64,000 nucleotides of DNA, taken from Amycolatopsis acidicola. Its GTDB lineage: Bacteria; Actinomycetota; Actinomycetes; Mycobacteriales; Pseudonocardiaceae. Within the stretch, counting starts at the first letter, position 1. Every line of letters begins with the position of its first letter. The DNA lies in the NCBI RefSeq assembly GCF_007713735.2, contig NZ_VMNW02000031.1:19021-83020 (forward strand), written 5' to 3'. This document shows positions 42,022 to 50,175 of the stretch, piece after piece. The translations under genes were made by a program, and so were the position numbers. Below the pieces are notes generated by a model. That model saw nothing but the letters and a program-made list of their open reading frames with translations. It did no database searches and was not told the DNA's origin.

Positions 42022-43273
42022 CGTCACCGAGGCCGGAGCCCAGATCGGCGTCGTGGTCGCGCTGTACGCGCCAGTGCGGGTACACGAAGCGCAGCACGAT
42101 CCCGGTCATCGCGGTGGTCACCAGTGCCATCACCACCATCAGCGAGTACAGGCTCCCGTCGAGCATGCCCAGCCGTAGGCCCACCGTCAGTGCGATCAGC
42201 TCGGTCAGACCCCGCGTGTTGACGAGCGCGGCCAGCACGGTGGCGTGGCGCGGCCGGATGCCGCTCGCCCGCGCGCCGAGGTACGCGCCGCCGAACTTGC
42301 CGCCGACCGCGACCACCAGCACGAGCCCCAGCTCACCGAGCAGCTGGCCATCCATAGTGGACAGATCGACGCCGAGCCCGGCCACCATGAAGAACACCGG
42401 CAGGAGCAGGACCGACGACACCCGCTCGACCCACGGCAGCACCCGCTCCCGCAGCGTGGCCGCCCCGCCCTTCGGCATCACCACGCCGAACAGGAAAGCC
42501 CCGAAGAACGCGTGCAACCCGAGCAGGTCGGTCACTTCCGCGGACACGAACAGGCCCGCCGCGAGCGCGAGGAACACCACTGCCGAAACCGCGGGCCCGC
42601 CGCGTCGCCCGTCAGCAGGGGCGGCCCGCGCCAGGAGCGGGCGGACCACCCACAGCATGACCACCGCGAACGGCACGATCAGCAGCACCTGCCAGCCGGA
42701 CGTGACCTGGACCAGCGCCACCACGACGGCCAGCAGCGACCACGCGAGCACGTCGTCCACCGCCGCGATGGCGAGCGCGATCCCGCCGACCGGCGTGTCG
42801 ATGAGCCCCTTGTCAGCCAGGATCCTTGCCAGCACGGGGAAAGCCGTCACCGACATCGCGGTGCCCATGAACAGCACGAACCCGAGCCGGTTCGGCGCGG
42901 GGTGGCTCGCGAACAGGTACCACGCCAGCGCCGCCCCACCCGCGAACGGCAGCGCGACCGCGCTGAGCGCCACCGTGGCCGCCGTCTTCGCGGTGCCGGC
43001 CAGCCGCCCGTGGTCGTACCTCAGCCCCACCAGGAACATGAACACGCACACCCCGATGTTCGCCAGCAGCGTGAGCCCGGGGCGCACCGTCGTGGGGAAC
43101 AGGGCGCTGGTGACCGCGCCGTGGAACAGCGTGGGCCCCAGCAGGATCCCGCCGAGGATTTCGCCGACCACCGGCGGCTGCCCGGCCTTCTTCGCGAGAA
43201 AGCCGAGCAGCCGGGCCACGAGGACGATGACGAGCAGGCCCGCGACGAGTCGCGCGGCCGTTTCGGCGTCCAC
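42002..43273 (-). CDS. Cation:proton antiporter, CPA2 (KefB/NapA-like) family
   Basis: This 423-residue protein has 12-13 membrane helices: LVAGLLVIVLVARLLG at the start, PPVVGEILGGILLGP, and helix segments around AIAAVDDVLAW, where the paired Asp residues are the ion-binding site of electrogenic antiporters. No TrkA-N regulatory domain follows, so it is the short form. The GTG start is 5 bp after the halogenase-like gene stop, so it is third in the iron-box operon. It may export an acidic or toxic product's counter-ion or balance pH. Similar antiporters occur beside halogenase genes in natural-product loci. Confidence 0.88.
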   Translation of the reverse strand: MDAETAARLVAGLLVIVLVARLLGFLAKKAGQPPVVGEILGGILLGPTLFHGAVTSALFPTTVRPGLTLLANIGVCVFMFLVGLRYDHGRLAGTAKTAATVALSAVALPFAGGAALAWYLFASHPAPNRLGFVLFMGTAMSVTAFPVLARILADKGLIDTPVGGIALAIAAVDDVLAWSLLAVVVALVQVTSGWQVLLIVPFAVVMLWVVRPLLARAAPADGRRGGPAVSAVVFLALAAGLFVSAEVTDLLGLHAFFGAFLFGVVMPKGGAATLRERVLPWVERVSSVLLLPVFFMVAGLGVDLSTMDGQLLGELGLVLVVAVGGKFGGAYLGARASGIRPRHATVLAALVNTRGLTELIALTVGLRLGMLDGSLYSLMVVMALVTTAMTGIVLRFVYPHWRVQRDHDADLGSGLGDVRKRTG

Positions 43274-43278
43274 CCCGT

Positions 43279-44781
43279 TCAGCCGATCGCGTTCCAGCGC
43301 AGGCCGTCGGCAGTCGGGACGAGCCCGCCGGGGCGGACGGGGTTTTCCTTGGTGTGCACGCCGTACGCGCCGCGGCTCTGCACCTCGTTCATCCCCTGCA
43401 TCACGTCGCTGACCACGCGTGTCCCGAACAGCTCGAACATCTTCTCGCCGCTTTCGGTCTGCATGGTCCCGGTGCGGTCGACGGCGTCGACCAGGTTCTT
43501 GCTGGACTCGCGGAACCGTTGCCGCACGGCGTCTCCGTCGGTCAGCGCCTCCTCGCCGGAAGCGACGCCGCCGACGAGCGTGACGAACGCCTCGACGTCG
43601 CCTTCGGTGAAGTTGGTGACCTTGCGCGCCTTCCAGAAGTAAGAGTCCTCATTGGACTGCATGTCGTAGAAGGAGCTGAGGAACTCGTAGAACACGCCGA
43701 ACTCGCGCCGGTAGCGGGCTTCGAACTCGGCGAACGCCTGGTCTTCCCCGAGTTCTCCGGCCAGCACGGTGTTGATCGAACGCGCGGCCAGCAGCCCGGC
43801 GTAGGTGGCCAGGTGCACGCCGGTGGAGAACACCGGGTCGATGAAGCAGGCGGCGTCGCCGACGAGGACCATTCCGGGGCCGGTGAAGGATTCGCTGGTG
43901 TAGGAGTAGTCCTTGCGCACCCGGATTTCGCCGTAGGTCCCGGTTTTCACCCTGGTCGCGTCGGTGAGCATGTCCCGCACGATCTCGCAGCGGTCGATGA
44001 ACCCGTGCAGCGACTTTTCCCGTTCCTCCTGCGTGCCACGGACTTTGTCGGCCTGGTCGCGGTGCACGACGGCGCCGACGCTGGTCAGCGTGTCCGAGAG
44101 CGGGATGTACCAGAGCCAGCCCTCGTCGAAGGCCGCGCACAGGATGTTGCCCGCGTCCGGCCCCGGTAAGCGCTTTCCGCCTTCGAAGTAGCCGAACAGG
44201 GCGAGATTGCGGAAGAAGTCGGAGTGGATCCGCTTGCCGCTCGCGTGGGAGTGCAGGCGGCTGCTGTTGCCGGACGCGTCCACCACGTACTTCGCTTCGA
44301 TGGTCCGCTCGGTACCGGATTCGTCGACATACCGCACGCCCGTCACGCGCCCGTCGGTGACGATCGCCTCGCGCACTGAGCACTCTTCCCGGACGTCGAC
44401 GCCGAGCCGCTGCGCGTTGCGCACCAGGATCTCGTCGAACTTCATCCGCTCGACCTGGTAGGCCGTGGAGTTCTGGGCGGAAAGCCGTGGTGAGAGGGCG
44501 AACAGGAAGTTCCACGGCCGGGGATTGGTGCCCCAGCGGAAACTCCCGCCGCGTTTGACGGTGAAGCCCGCCTTCTCGATCTCCTCGGTCACCCCGAGCA
44601 TCCGGCAGACGCCGTGGATCGTGGCGGGCAGCAGCGATTCCCCGATCTGGTACCGCGGCAGTTTTTCCTTCTCCAGCAACGTGACGCGATGGCCCGCCAT
44701 GGCGACGAGCGAGGCCGTGGTGGACCCGCCCGGCCCGCCGCCGACGACCACGACGTCGGCCTGCCCGGGTTCATCCGGCAT
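43279..44781 (-). CDS. FAD-dependent halogenase-like monooxygenase (carrier-protein type)
   Basis: This 500-residue protein has a GR2-type FAD site (VVVVGGGPGGSTTASLVAMAG, Gly14-Gly19), GESLLP at 47-52 and the halogenase signature WLWYIP at residues 222-227. A Lys in FTVKRGGSFRWG (Lys76) matches the lysine proposed to form the haloamine. GDAACFIDPVFSTGVHLATYAGLLA near residue 310 resembles CmlS/PltA-type halogenases that act on carrier-bound or phenolic substrates. The ATG lies inside the carrier-protein gene (11-bp overlap), so the two are co-translated. Halogenase versus simple hydroxylase cannot be proved by eye, but both diagnostic motifs are present. Confidence 0.85.
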   Translation of the reverse strand: MPDEPGQADVVVVGGGPGGSTTASLVAMAGHRVTLLEKEKLPRYQIGESLLPATIHGVCRMLGVTEEIEKAGFTVKRGGSFRWGTNPRPWNFLFALSPRLSAQNSTAYQVERMKFDEILVRNAQRLGVDVREECSVREAIVTDGRVTGVRYVDESGTERTIEAKYVVDASGNSSRLHSHASGKRIHSDFFRNLALFGYFEGGKRLPGPDAGNILCAAFDEGWLWYIPLSDTLTSVGAVVHRDQADKVRGTQEEREKSLHGFIDRCEIVRDMLTDATRVKTGTYGEIRVRKDYSYTSESFTGPGMVLVGDAACFIDPVFSTGVHLATYAGLLAARSINTVLAGELGEDQAFAEFEARYRREFGVFYEFLSSFYDMQSNEDSYFWKARKVTNFTEGDVEAFVTLVGGVASGEEALTDGDAVRQRFRESSKNLVDAVDRTGTMQTESGEKMFELFGTRVVSDVMQGMNEVQSRGAYGVHTKENPVRPGGLVPTADGLRWNAIG

Positions 44782-45031
44782 TTTCGTCCCCCAGTGACTT
44801 GTCGTTGAGCAGTTTGTGCCAGCCGCGGATGGTGGGTTCCATGGCGAGCTGCACGAAGTTGATCGAGACGCCCTCGGTGCGCCACCGCTCCAGCAGGTGC
44901 ATCACGCGGATGGAGTCCAGGCCCGCTTCGACCAGATCGTCTTCGTCGCCCACCTCGTCGGTGCCGGCCTGCAGAATCCCGAGCACGTCGGCCCGGACGC
45001 GGTCCAGCGTCAGCGTTCTCTCTTCGCCCAT
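44771..45031 (-). CDS. Freestanding aryl/acyl carrier protein
   Basis: This 86-residue protein is a single phosphopantetheine-binding domain with Ser40 in EAGLDSIRVMHLLERW. The flanking pattern, LDSxRxMxLxxxWxxxGxxIxFxxLAxxPTxxxW, is that of aryl-carrier domains at the end of EntB/DhbB isochorismatases: here EGVSINFVQLAMEPTIRGW. No isochorismatase domain is attached. The ATG lacks a ribosome site and lies 8 nt from a TTTAAT -10 box, suggesting a leaderless message. An iron box overlaps the promoter. It probably holds an aryl or related acid for the halogenase-like enzyme. Confidence 0.88.
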   Translation of the reverse strand: MGEERTLTLDRVRADVLGILQAGTDEVGDEDDLVEAGLDSIRVMHLLERWRTEGVSINFVQLAMEPTIRGWHKLLNDKSLGDENAG

Positions 45032-45039
45032 GGGGGCAG

Positions 45040-45066
45040 ATTAAACCTTAGGGAAGGCTTGCCTAA
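45040..45066 (-). promoter_or_regulatory. Iron box (DtxR/IdeR-type) and promoter of the carrier-protein/halogenase operon
   Basis: TTAGGGAAGGCTTGCCTAA (45048-45066) matches the TTAGGTTAGGCTAACCTAA consensus at 15 of 19 positions. On the minus strand TTTAAT (45040-45045) is a near-consensus -10, so the box covers the -35/-10 region. Iron-dependent repression is the established mode for such boxes. Confidence 0.75.
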
Positions 45067-45336
45067 CAAGTCTGAAGCGAAAAATCTTCGCAGCTGAACC
45101 CGGGTTAGTCCGTGTCCTCGCGCACGGCGCCGAAGGTACGGGCTCTCCCTGTGCGGACAGGAACATCGAGCTGAGGGGCGGTGCCCGGTACCGGACACCG
45201 GCCCGGCGTACACCCGCCCGGCGCGGATGTGATCATCTCGGGTTTGACAGGCGCACGGGAGGTACCTGCCGTCCTGCCCTGATTGACCCTTTCCTACAGT
45301 CTGGGCGAGGTGTCGGCGATGAGGAGGGGTTTCGGC
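45067..45336. other. Intergenic region between the divergent carrier-protein and permease genes
   Basis: About 270 bp. A TTGACA lies at 45244-45249 without a matching -10, and TTGACC near 45283 likewise. No RNA gene or repeat was recognised. It should contain the permease promoter. Confidence 0.4.
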
Positions 45337-46755
45337 GTGGGCCAGCGAGCGGCCGTGGAGTACCGGAAAGGCCTGGGTACCCGGCACATCACCATGATCG
45401 CGATCGGCGGGGCGATCGGGGTCGGGCTGTTCCTCGGCTCCGGGAAGGCGCTGCACCAGGTCGGGCCCGGGCTGATCCTGATCTACGCGATCGCCGGCGT
45501 GGTGATCTTCCTGGTGATGCGCGCGCTGGGCGAGATGCTGATGTACCGGCCGGTCAGCGGTTCGTTCGCGGAGTACGCGGGCGAGTTCGTCGGGCGCTGG
45601 GCGCGGTTCGCCACGGGCTGGGCGTACTGGCTGGTGTGGATCGTGACCGGGATGGCCGAGATCACGGCCGTCGGCGAGTACTTCCAGTACTGGTTCCCGG
45701 GCGTTCCACAGTGGATTCCCGCGCTGGGCGCGCTGCTCGTGCTCAGCGCCGTCAACCTGGTCGCGGTGAAGGCGTTCGGGGAGCTGGAGTTCTGGTTCGC
45801 GCTGATCAAGGTGGTCGCGATCCTCGCGCTGATCGTGCTGGCGATCGCGATACTGGCGTTCGGGTTCAGCGACATCGGGGAAAGCGCTTCGCTGAGCAAC
45901 ATCTGGTCGCACGGCGGGCTGTTCCCGAACGGCGCCGGTGCCGCGATGCTGGCCTTCCAGATCGTCATGTTCGCCTTCGTGGGCGTGGAGCTCGTCGGGC
46001 AGACGGCCAGTGAGAGCGCCGAGCCGCGGAAAGTCCTGCCGCGCGCGATCAACTCCGTCATGTGGCGGATCCTGATCTTCTACGTCGGCGCGCTGCTCGC
46101 CCTGTGCGCGCTCGTGTCGTGGGACCAGTTCTCCGCTGACGGCAGCCCGTTCGTGCAGGCGTTCACGCTGATCGGCATCCCGGCCGCGGCGGGCGTGGTG
46201 AACTTCGTGGTGACCACGGCGGCACTGTCCTCTTGCAACAGCGGGATCTACTCCACGAGCCGGATGCTGCGGACACTCGCGGAGAACGGCCAGGCCCCGG
46301 GCACGATCGGGCGGCTGAGTGCGCGCGCGGTGCCGGCGAGGGCGATCGGGGTGACGTTCGTGGCGATGCTGATCGGGGTGGCGCTGAACTTCTTCGTGCC
46401 CGAGGAGGCCTTCACCTACATCACCAGCGCCAGCACCGTGGGCGCGATCTTCACCTGGGCGATGATCGTGCTCGCGCACCTCGGCTACCGGCGCAAGGTC
46501 GCCGCCGGCGCGATCCCCGGAGGCCGGTTCCGGATGCCGTGGTCACCGTGGTCGAACTACCTCGTGCTGGCTTTTCTGGCGATGGTCGTGGTGCTGCTGG
46601 GGTTCGACGAGGACACCCGGATCGCCCTCTACATCACGCCGCCGCTGGCGATCGCGATCGGCATCGGTTACGTGGTCTCGAATCGCCGGACCCCGCCGCC
46701 CGGACCGCGGGCGGGCACCGAGATCAGTGCGCCGGGCGGCGTCGCCGGAAACTGA
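45337..46755 (+). CDS. Amino-acid permease (AAT/APC superfamily)
   Basis: This 472-residue protein has 12 helices. The family start is EYRKGLGTRHITMIAIGGAIGVGLFLGSG, with later marks GEMLMYRPVSGSFAEYA, FGELEFWFALIKVV and SCNSGIYSTSRML. The preferred start is GTG at 45337 because a perfect GGAGGGG lies 8 bp upstream; an in-frame ATG at 45319 would add 6 residues. AAT-family proteins import amino acids or GABA with protons. It is alone in its unit. The LuxR-type gene downstream is convergent, 2 bp away. Confidence 0.9.
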   Translation: MGQRAAVEYRKGLGTRHITMIAIGGAIGVGLFLGSGKALHQVGPGLILIYAIAGVVIFLVMRALGEMLMYRPVSGSFAEYAGEFVGRWARFATGWAYWLVWIVTGMAEITAVGEYFQYWFPGVPQWIPALGALLVLSAVNLVAVKAFGELEFWFALIKVVAILALIVLAIAILAFGFSDIGESASLSNIWSHGGLFPNGAGAAMLAFQIVMFAFVGVELVGQTASESAEPRKVLPRAINSVMWRILIFYVGALLALCALVSWDQFSADGSPFVQAFTLIGIPAAAGVVNFVVTTAALSSCNSGIYSTSRMLRTLAENGQAPGTIGRLSARAVPARAIGVTFVAMLIGVALNFFVPEEAFTYITSASTVGAIFTWAMIVLAHLGYRRKVAAGAIPGGRFRMPWSPWSNYLVLAFLAMVVVLLGFDEDTRIALYITPPLAIAIGIGYVVSNRRTPPPGPRAGTEISAPGGVAGN

Positions 46756-46757
46756 CC

Positions 46758-47573
46758 TCAAAGCAACCCGAGCCGCCGGGCCGCGTGCACGGCGGCCGTG
46801 CGGTTGCCGACGCCGAGCTTGCGCATGGCGCTGCGGAGGTACGCGCGCACGGTCTCGGTGCTCAGGCCGAGCGTGTGCGCCGCGTCGGCGTTCGTCATGC
46901 CGACGGCGATCAGCTCGAGCACTTCCCGCTCGCGCGGCGCGAGGGGCGGGACTTCCGTGCCGGGACGCCGGAGCTCGGTGATCCCGCGCAGATCGCTGAT
47001 CAGATGTTCGAGGCGGCGTCGCAGGGTTTCGTCACCGGTCGTGCGGGCCAGCTCGGCGAGCTCCCCGACGGCGGCCTGGGTGTGGGGGAGGGCCGGTTCC
47101 GGCGCGGGGAGTTCGGCCAGTTCCCGTTCCAGGGTGGCCCCGAAGGCGGCGGCGTGGTCGAGGATGGTGCGGCCGATGCGGTGGCCGCCGCGGACGGCGC
47201 CGTAGATGATGCCGCCGACCGCACCGCCGACCTTGATCGGCAGCGCCACGATCGCCGAGAGTCGTTCTTGCCGGACCACGATTTCGTCGAAGTCATGGGT
47301 GATCGCGGGAGTCGAGGCGTAGTCCGACACCGTGCGGAGCCTGCCCGAGGCCAGCGCCCAGCCGCCGAGCCCGCGGCCGCTGGCGACCCGGAGGTCGAGC
47401 AGCGAATCCCCGATCGTGCCACGCTGGTGGGCGATGCGTAGCTCGTGGCTCTGGGACCTCCCGGCGGTGGCGCCGCCGAACACGGTGGGCAGGCCGGTGA
47501 CCCGCTGGAACTGGCGCAGGCGCAGCCCGATCAGCCGCTCGGTGGCCCGCGCGGGCGAAGCGTCGTCGTCCAT
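46758..47573 (-). CDS. GAF-domain LuxR-type transcriptional regulator
   Basis: This 271-residue protein has an N-terminal GAF-like sensor (FGGATAGRSQSHELRIAHQRGTIGDSLLDLRV; IVALPIKVGGAVGGIIYGAVRG, residues about 28-140) and a helical linker. The C-terminal LuxR helix-turn-helix is PLAPREREVLELIAVGMTNADAAHTLGLSTETVRAYLRSAMRKLG in part (about 205-265). It is divergent from the acyl-CoA synthetase gene, a frequent pairing in actinobacteria, so that gene is its likely target. Confidence 0.9.
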   Translation of the reverse strand: MDDDASPARATERLIGLRLRQFQRVTGLPTVFGGATAGRSQSHELRIAHQRGTIGDSLLDLRVASGRGLGGWALASGRLRTVSDYASTPAITHDFDEIVVRQERLSAIVALPIKVGGAVGGIIYGAVRGGHRIGRTILDHAAAFGATLERELAELPAPEPALPHTQAAVGELAELARTTGDETLRRRLEHLISDLRGITELRRPGTEVPPLAPREREVLELIAVGMTNADAAHTLGLSTETVRAYLRSAMRKLGVGNRTAAVHAARRLGLL

Positions 47574-47605
47574 GAACCCTCCTCTCGCGCCACGCGCGTC
47601 CTGTC

Positions 47606-47623
47606 TACCCCTTTACGGGGGTA
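47606..47623. promoter_or_regulatory. Candidate LuxR operator between the regulator and acyl-CoA synthetase genes
   Basis: TACCCC (47606-47611) and GGGGTA (47618-47623) form a perfect dyad with a 6-bp spacer, the spacing typical of NarL/LuxR-type sites. It is the clearest dyad in the 155-bp divergent gap. Confidence 0.45.
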
Positions 47624-47728
47624 TTCGCGCCGCTGGAGCCCCTGCGAGTCTTGAGGGGCGAACCCCCGGAGTGGTCCTGCACGCCCCAGCGCAGAGGCAG
47701 CACCACCGACCCTTCGACGGAGTGAACG

Positions 47729-49432
47729 ATGGCAACCACCACCGACGTCTACCGCCAGGCCCGCGACCTCCTGCAGGACCTCTCGCAGGACTACGGTAAG
47801 GCAGTAGCGGAGTTCCGCTGGCCCGACCTCGGCGAACGCTTCAACTGGGCGGTCGACTGGTTCGACGCGATCGCCCGCGGCGTGGAGCGGACGGCGCTGT
47901 GGATCGTCGAGGAGGACGGGTCCGAGGCCCGCTACTCCTTCGACGAGATGGCCCGCCGGTCCGACCAGGTCGCGGCGCACCTCTCGGCGCACGGCGTCGG
48001 CCGTGGCGACAAGGTGCTGCTCATGCTCAACAACCAGGTCGAGCTGTGGGACTGCATGCTCGCGGTGATGAAGCTGGGCGCGGTGATCCTGCCGACCACG
48101 ACCGCGCTCGGGCCCGCCGAGCTCAACGACCGCATCGGCCGCGGCGGGGCAGCGCACGTCGTGGTGAACGCGGCCGACACGGCCAAATTCGACGACGTCC
48201 CCGGCGCGTACACCCGGTTCGTGGTCGGTGCCGCGACGCCGGGCTGGGTCCCCGTGAACGAGGCGTACGACCGGGAAGTCCCGCCAGCCGAGCACCCGGG
48301 GACGGCGCCGTCGGACCCGCAGCTGCTGTACTTCACCTCCGGCACCACGAGCCTGCCCAAGCTCGTCGAGCACACCCAGGTCTCGTATCCGGTGGGCCAC
48401 CTCGCGACGTCGTTCTGGGTGGCCGCGAAACCCGGCGACGTGCACCTCAACATCTCCTCGCCCGGCTGGGCGAAGCACGCCTGGAGCTGTTTCTTCGCGC
48501 CGTGGATCGCCGAGGCGACGATCTTCGTCTACAACTACTCCCGGTTCGACGCCGCGGCGCTGCTCGGGCAGATCCGCCGCGCCGGGGTCAACACCTTCTG
48601 CGCCCCGCCGACCGTGTGGCGCATGCTGATCAAGGCCGACCTCTCCGGCGGCCCCGGCGAGCTGCGGCAGCTGCTGTCCGCGGGCGAGCCGCTCAACCCC
48701 GAGGTGATGGACCAGGTCCGCGCGGCGTGGGGGCTGACGATCCGGGACGGCTACGGGCAGACCGAGCTGCCGCTCGCGGTGGGCAACGTGCCGGGCATGC
48801 CGGTGAAACCGGGATCGATGGGGCTGCCGCTGCCCGGGGTGCCGATCGTGCTGGTCGACCCGGTGACCGGGAAGGAGGCGCCGGAAGGGGAGATCTGCGT
48901 GGATCTTTCGCGGCGCCCGATGAGCCTGATGACCGGCTACCAGGGCGATCCCGAGCGCAACGCCGAGGCCATGGCGGGCGGCTACTACCACACCGGTGAC
49001 GTCGCTTCCCGCGACGAGGACGGCTACATCTTCTACGTCGGCCGCACCGACGACGTGTTCAAGGCTTCGGACTACAAGATCTCCCCGTTCGAGCTGGAGA
49101 GCGTGCTGATCGAGCACCCCGCCGTCGCCGAGGCGGCGGTCGTGCCGGCCCCGGACGAGCTGCGGCTGGCCGTCCCCAAGGCCTACATCGCGCTCGCCCC
49201 GGGGTACGAGCCCGGGCGGGAAACGGCGTTCGAGATCCTGCGCCACGCCCGCGAGAAGCTCGCGCCGTACCAGCGGGTGCGGCGCATCGAGTTCTACGAG
49301 CTGCCGAAGACGATCTCCGGCAAGATCCGCCGCGTCGACCTGCGCAGCAGGGAAGAGCACGTGGCCACGGGCCGGGAAACCACCGGCGAATACCGCGACG
49401 ACCAGTTCCCGGAGCTCAAGTCGCAAGGCTGA
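47729..49432 (+). CDS. Acyl-CoA synthetase (AMP-binding, medium-chain/aryl type)
   Basis: This 567-residue adenylate-forming enzyme has the P-loop-like YFTSGTTSLPKLVEHT, the adenine-site DGYGQTE, the hinge Asp/Arg region YHTGDVASRDEDGYIFYVGRTDD, and the C-terminal catalytic Lys in PKTISGKIRRVDLR. It resembles medium-chain fatty-acid and benzoate-type CoA ligases rather than classical acetyl-CoA synthetase, which is about 650 residues. It is divergent from the GAF-LuxR regulator and followed by a strong terminator. The acid used is unknown. Confidence 0.9.
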   Translation: MATTTDVYRQARDLLQDLSQDYGKAVAEFRWPDLGERFNWAVDWFDAIARGVERTALWIVEEDGSEARYSFDEMARRSDQVAAHLSAHGVGRGDKVLLMLNNQVELWDCMLAVMKLGAVILPTTTALGPAELNDRIGRGGAAHVVVNAADTAKFDDVPGAYTRFVVGAATPGWVPVNEAYDREVPPAEHPGTAPSDPQLLYFTSGTTSLPKLVEHTQVSYPVGHLATSFWVAAKPGDVHLNISSPGWAKHAWSCFFAPWIAEATIFVYNYSRFDAAALLGQIRRAGVNTFCAPPTVWRMLIKADLSGGPGELRQLLSAGEPLNPEVMDQVRAAWGLTIRDGYGQTELPLAVGNVPGMPVKPGSMGLPLPGVPIVLVDPVTGKEAPEGEICVDLSRRPMSLMTGYQGDPERNAEAMAGGYYHTGDVASRDEDGYIFYVGRTDDVFKASDYKISPFELESVLIEHPAVAEAAVVPAPDELRLAVPKAYIALAPGYEPGRETAFEILRHAREKLAPYQRVRRIEFYELPKTISGKIRRVDLRSREEHVATGRETTGEYRDDQFPELKSQG

Positions 49433-49454
49433 GCTCTCGCCCGTAGCGGTCCCC

Positions 49455-49485
49455 AGAAGCGCGTCGAATTCTTCGACGCGCTTCT
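49455..49485 (+). terminator. Hairpin terminator after the acyl-CoA synthetase gene
   Basis: AGAAGCGCGTCGAA (49455-49468) pairs perfectly with TTCGACGCGCTTCT (49472-49485) around TTC, followed by a T-richer stretch. This is a strong intrinsic terminator. Confidence 0.88.
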
Positions 49486-49597
49486 GTCGTTTCCAGCCCG
49501 CGAACCCTTCGTCTCCAGCGCTACGGAAAGTAGCGGCAGTGGTCTGCCCCACACCCGCAGTTATTTGGTTGCCGCAAGCAACGGAGTGGGTGCATAC

Positions 49598-49610
49598 TTG
49601 CTTGAAGCAA
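49598..49610. promoter_or_regulatory. MarR operator upstream of the marR/efflux operon
   Basis: TTGCTTGAAGCAA is a perfect odd palindrome. A second related half, CGCAAGCAAC, is at 49574-49583, and AGTTGCAG follows at 49613. The cluster lies 40-80 bp before the preferred marR start, where an autorepressor would bind. Confidence 0.65.
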
Positions 49611-49650
49611 CTAGTTGCAGCTGCCAAATAAGACGAAGGTGATGATCGAC

Positions 49651-50175
49651 ATGACGCCTGTGGCACCGGAAGGGGTGTTCTCCGCGGCCGAACTTGACGT
49701 CGCGGACGAGCTCGGCGTCCAGCTGATCCGGTTGGTGGGCCTGGTCGCCAAGAGCAGGCCGCAGGTCGTTGCGGCGGGTCCGGGCGGGATCGAGCAGGCC
49801 GCCTACGCGATCCTGCTCCACCTGATCCACGAGGGCCCGCAGCGCATCAGCAAGATCGCCGACGCGCTGCACTCGGAGATCTCCACGGTCAGCAGGCAGG
49901 GCAGCGCGCTGGTGCGGCACGGCCTTGCCGAGCGCCGGGCCGATCCGGAGGACGGCAGGGCCTACCTGCTGGTCCCCACGCTCGAGGGGTTGCGGGTCTT
50001 CGAGGAGAACCGCAAGCGGCGCAACAAATGGCTGGCCGGGGCGCTGGCCGGGTGGTCGCAGGAGGACCGCGAGGTCCTGGCCGCGTTGCTGGGCCGGCTC
50101 ACCACCGGCATCGAGGGATTGATTCCACAGTTCGCCGACGCGACGTCGGCACAGGGTGAAAGGGCGGGCTCATGA
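49651..50175 (+). CDS. MarR-family transcriptional regulator
   Basis: This 174-residue protein has a MarR winged helix: AAYAILLHLIHEGPQRISKIADALHSEISTVSRQGSALVRHGLAERRADPEDGRAYLLVPT in part (residues about 50-110), with dimerisation helices at both ends. The ATG at 49651 has AAGGTGA 8 bp upstream. GTG/ATG codons at 49639 and 49642 are in frame but poorly placed. It overlaps the efflux gene by ATGA. It is probably an autorepressor of the exporter, released by the exported compound. Confidence 0.9.
   Translation: MTPVAPEGVFSAAELDVADELGVQLIRLVGLVAKSRPQVVAAGPGGIEQAAYAILLHLIHEGPQRISKIADALHSEISTVSRQGSALVRHGLAERRADPEDGRAYLLVPTLEGLRVFEENRKRRNKWLAGALAGWSQEDREVLAALLGRLTTGIEGLIPQFADATSAQGERAGS

Noticed and set aside
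45244..45249. TTGACA as promoter of the amino-acid permease
   Set aside because: No -10-like hexamer lies 15-19 bp downstream, so I could not support a promoter call.
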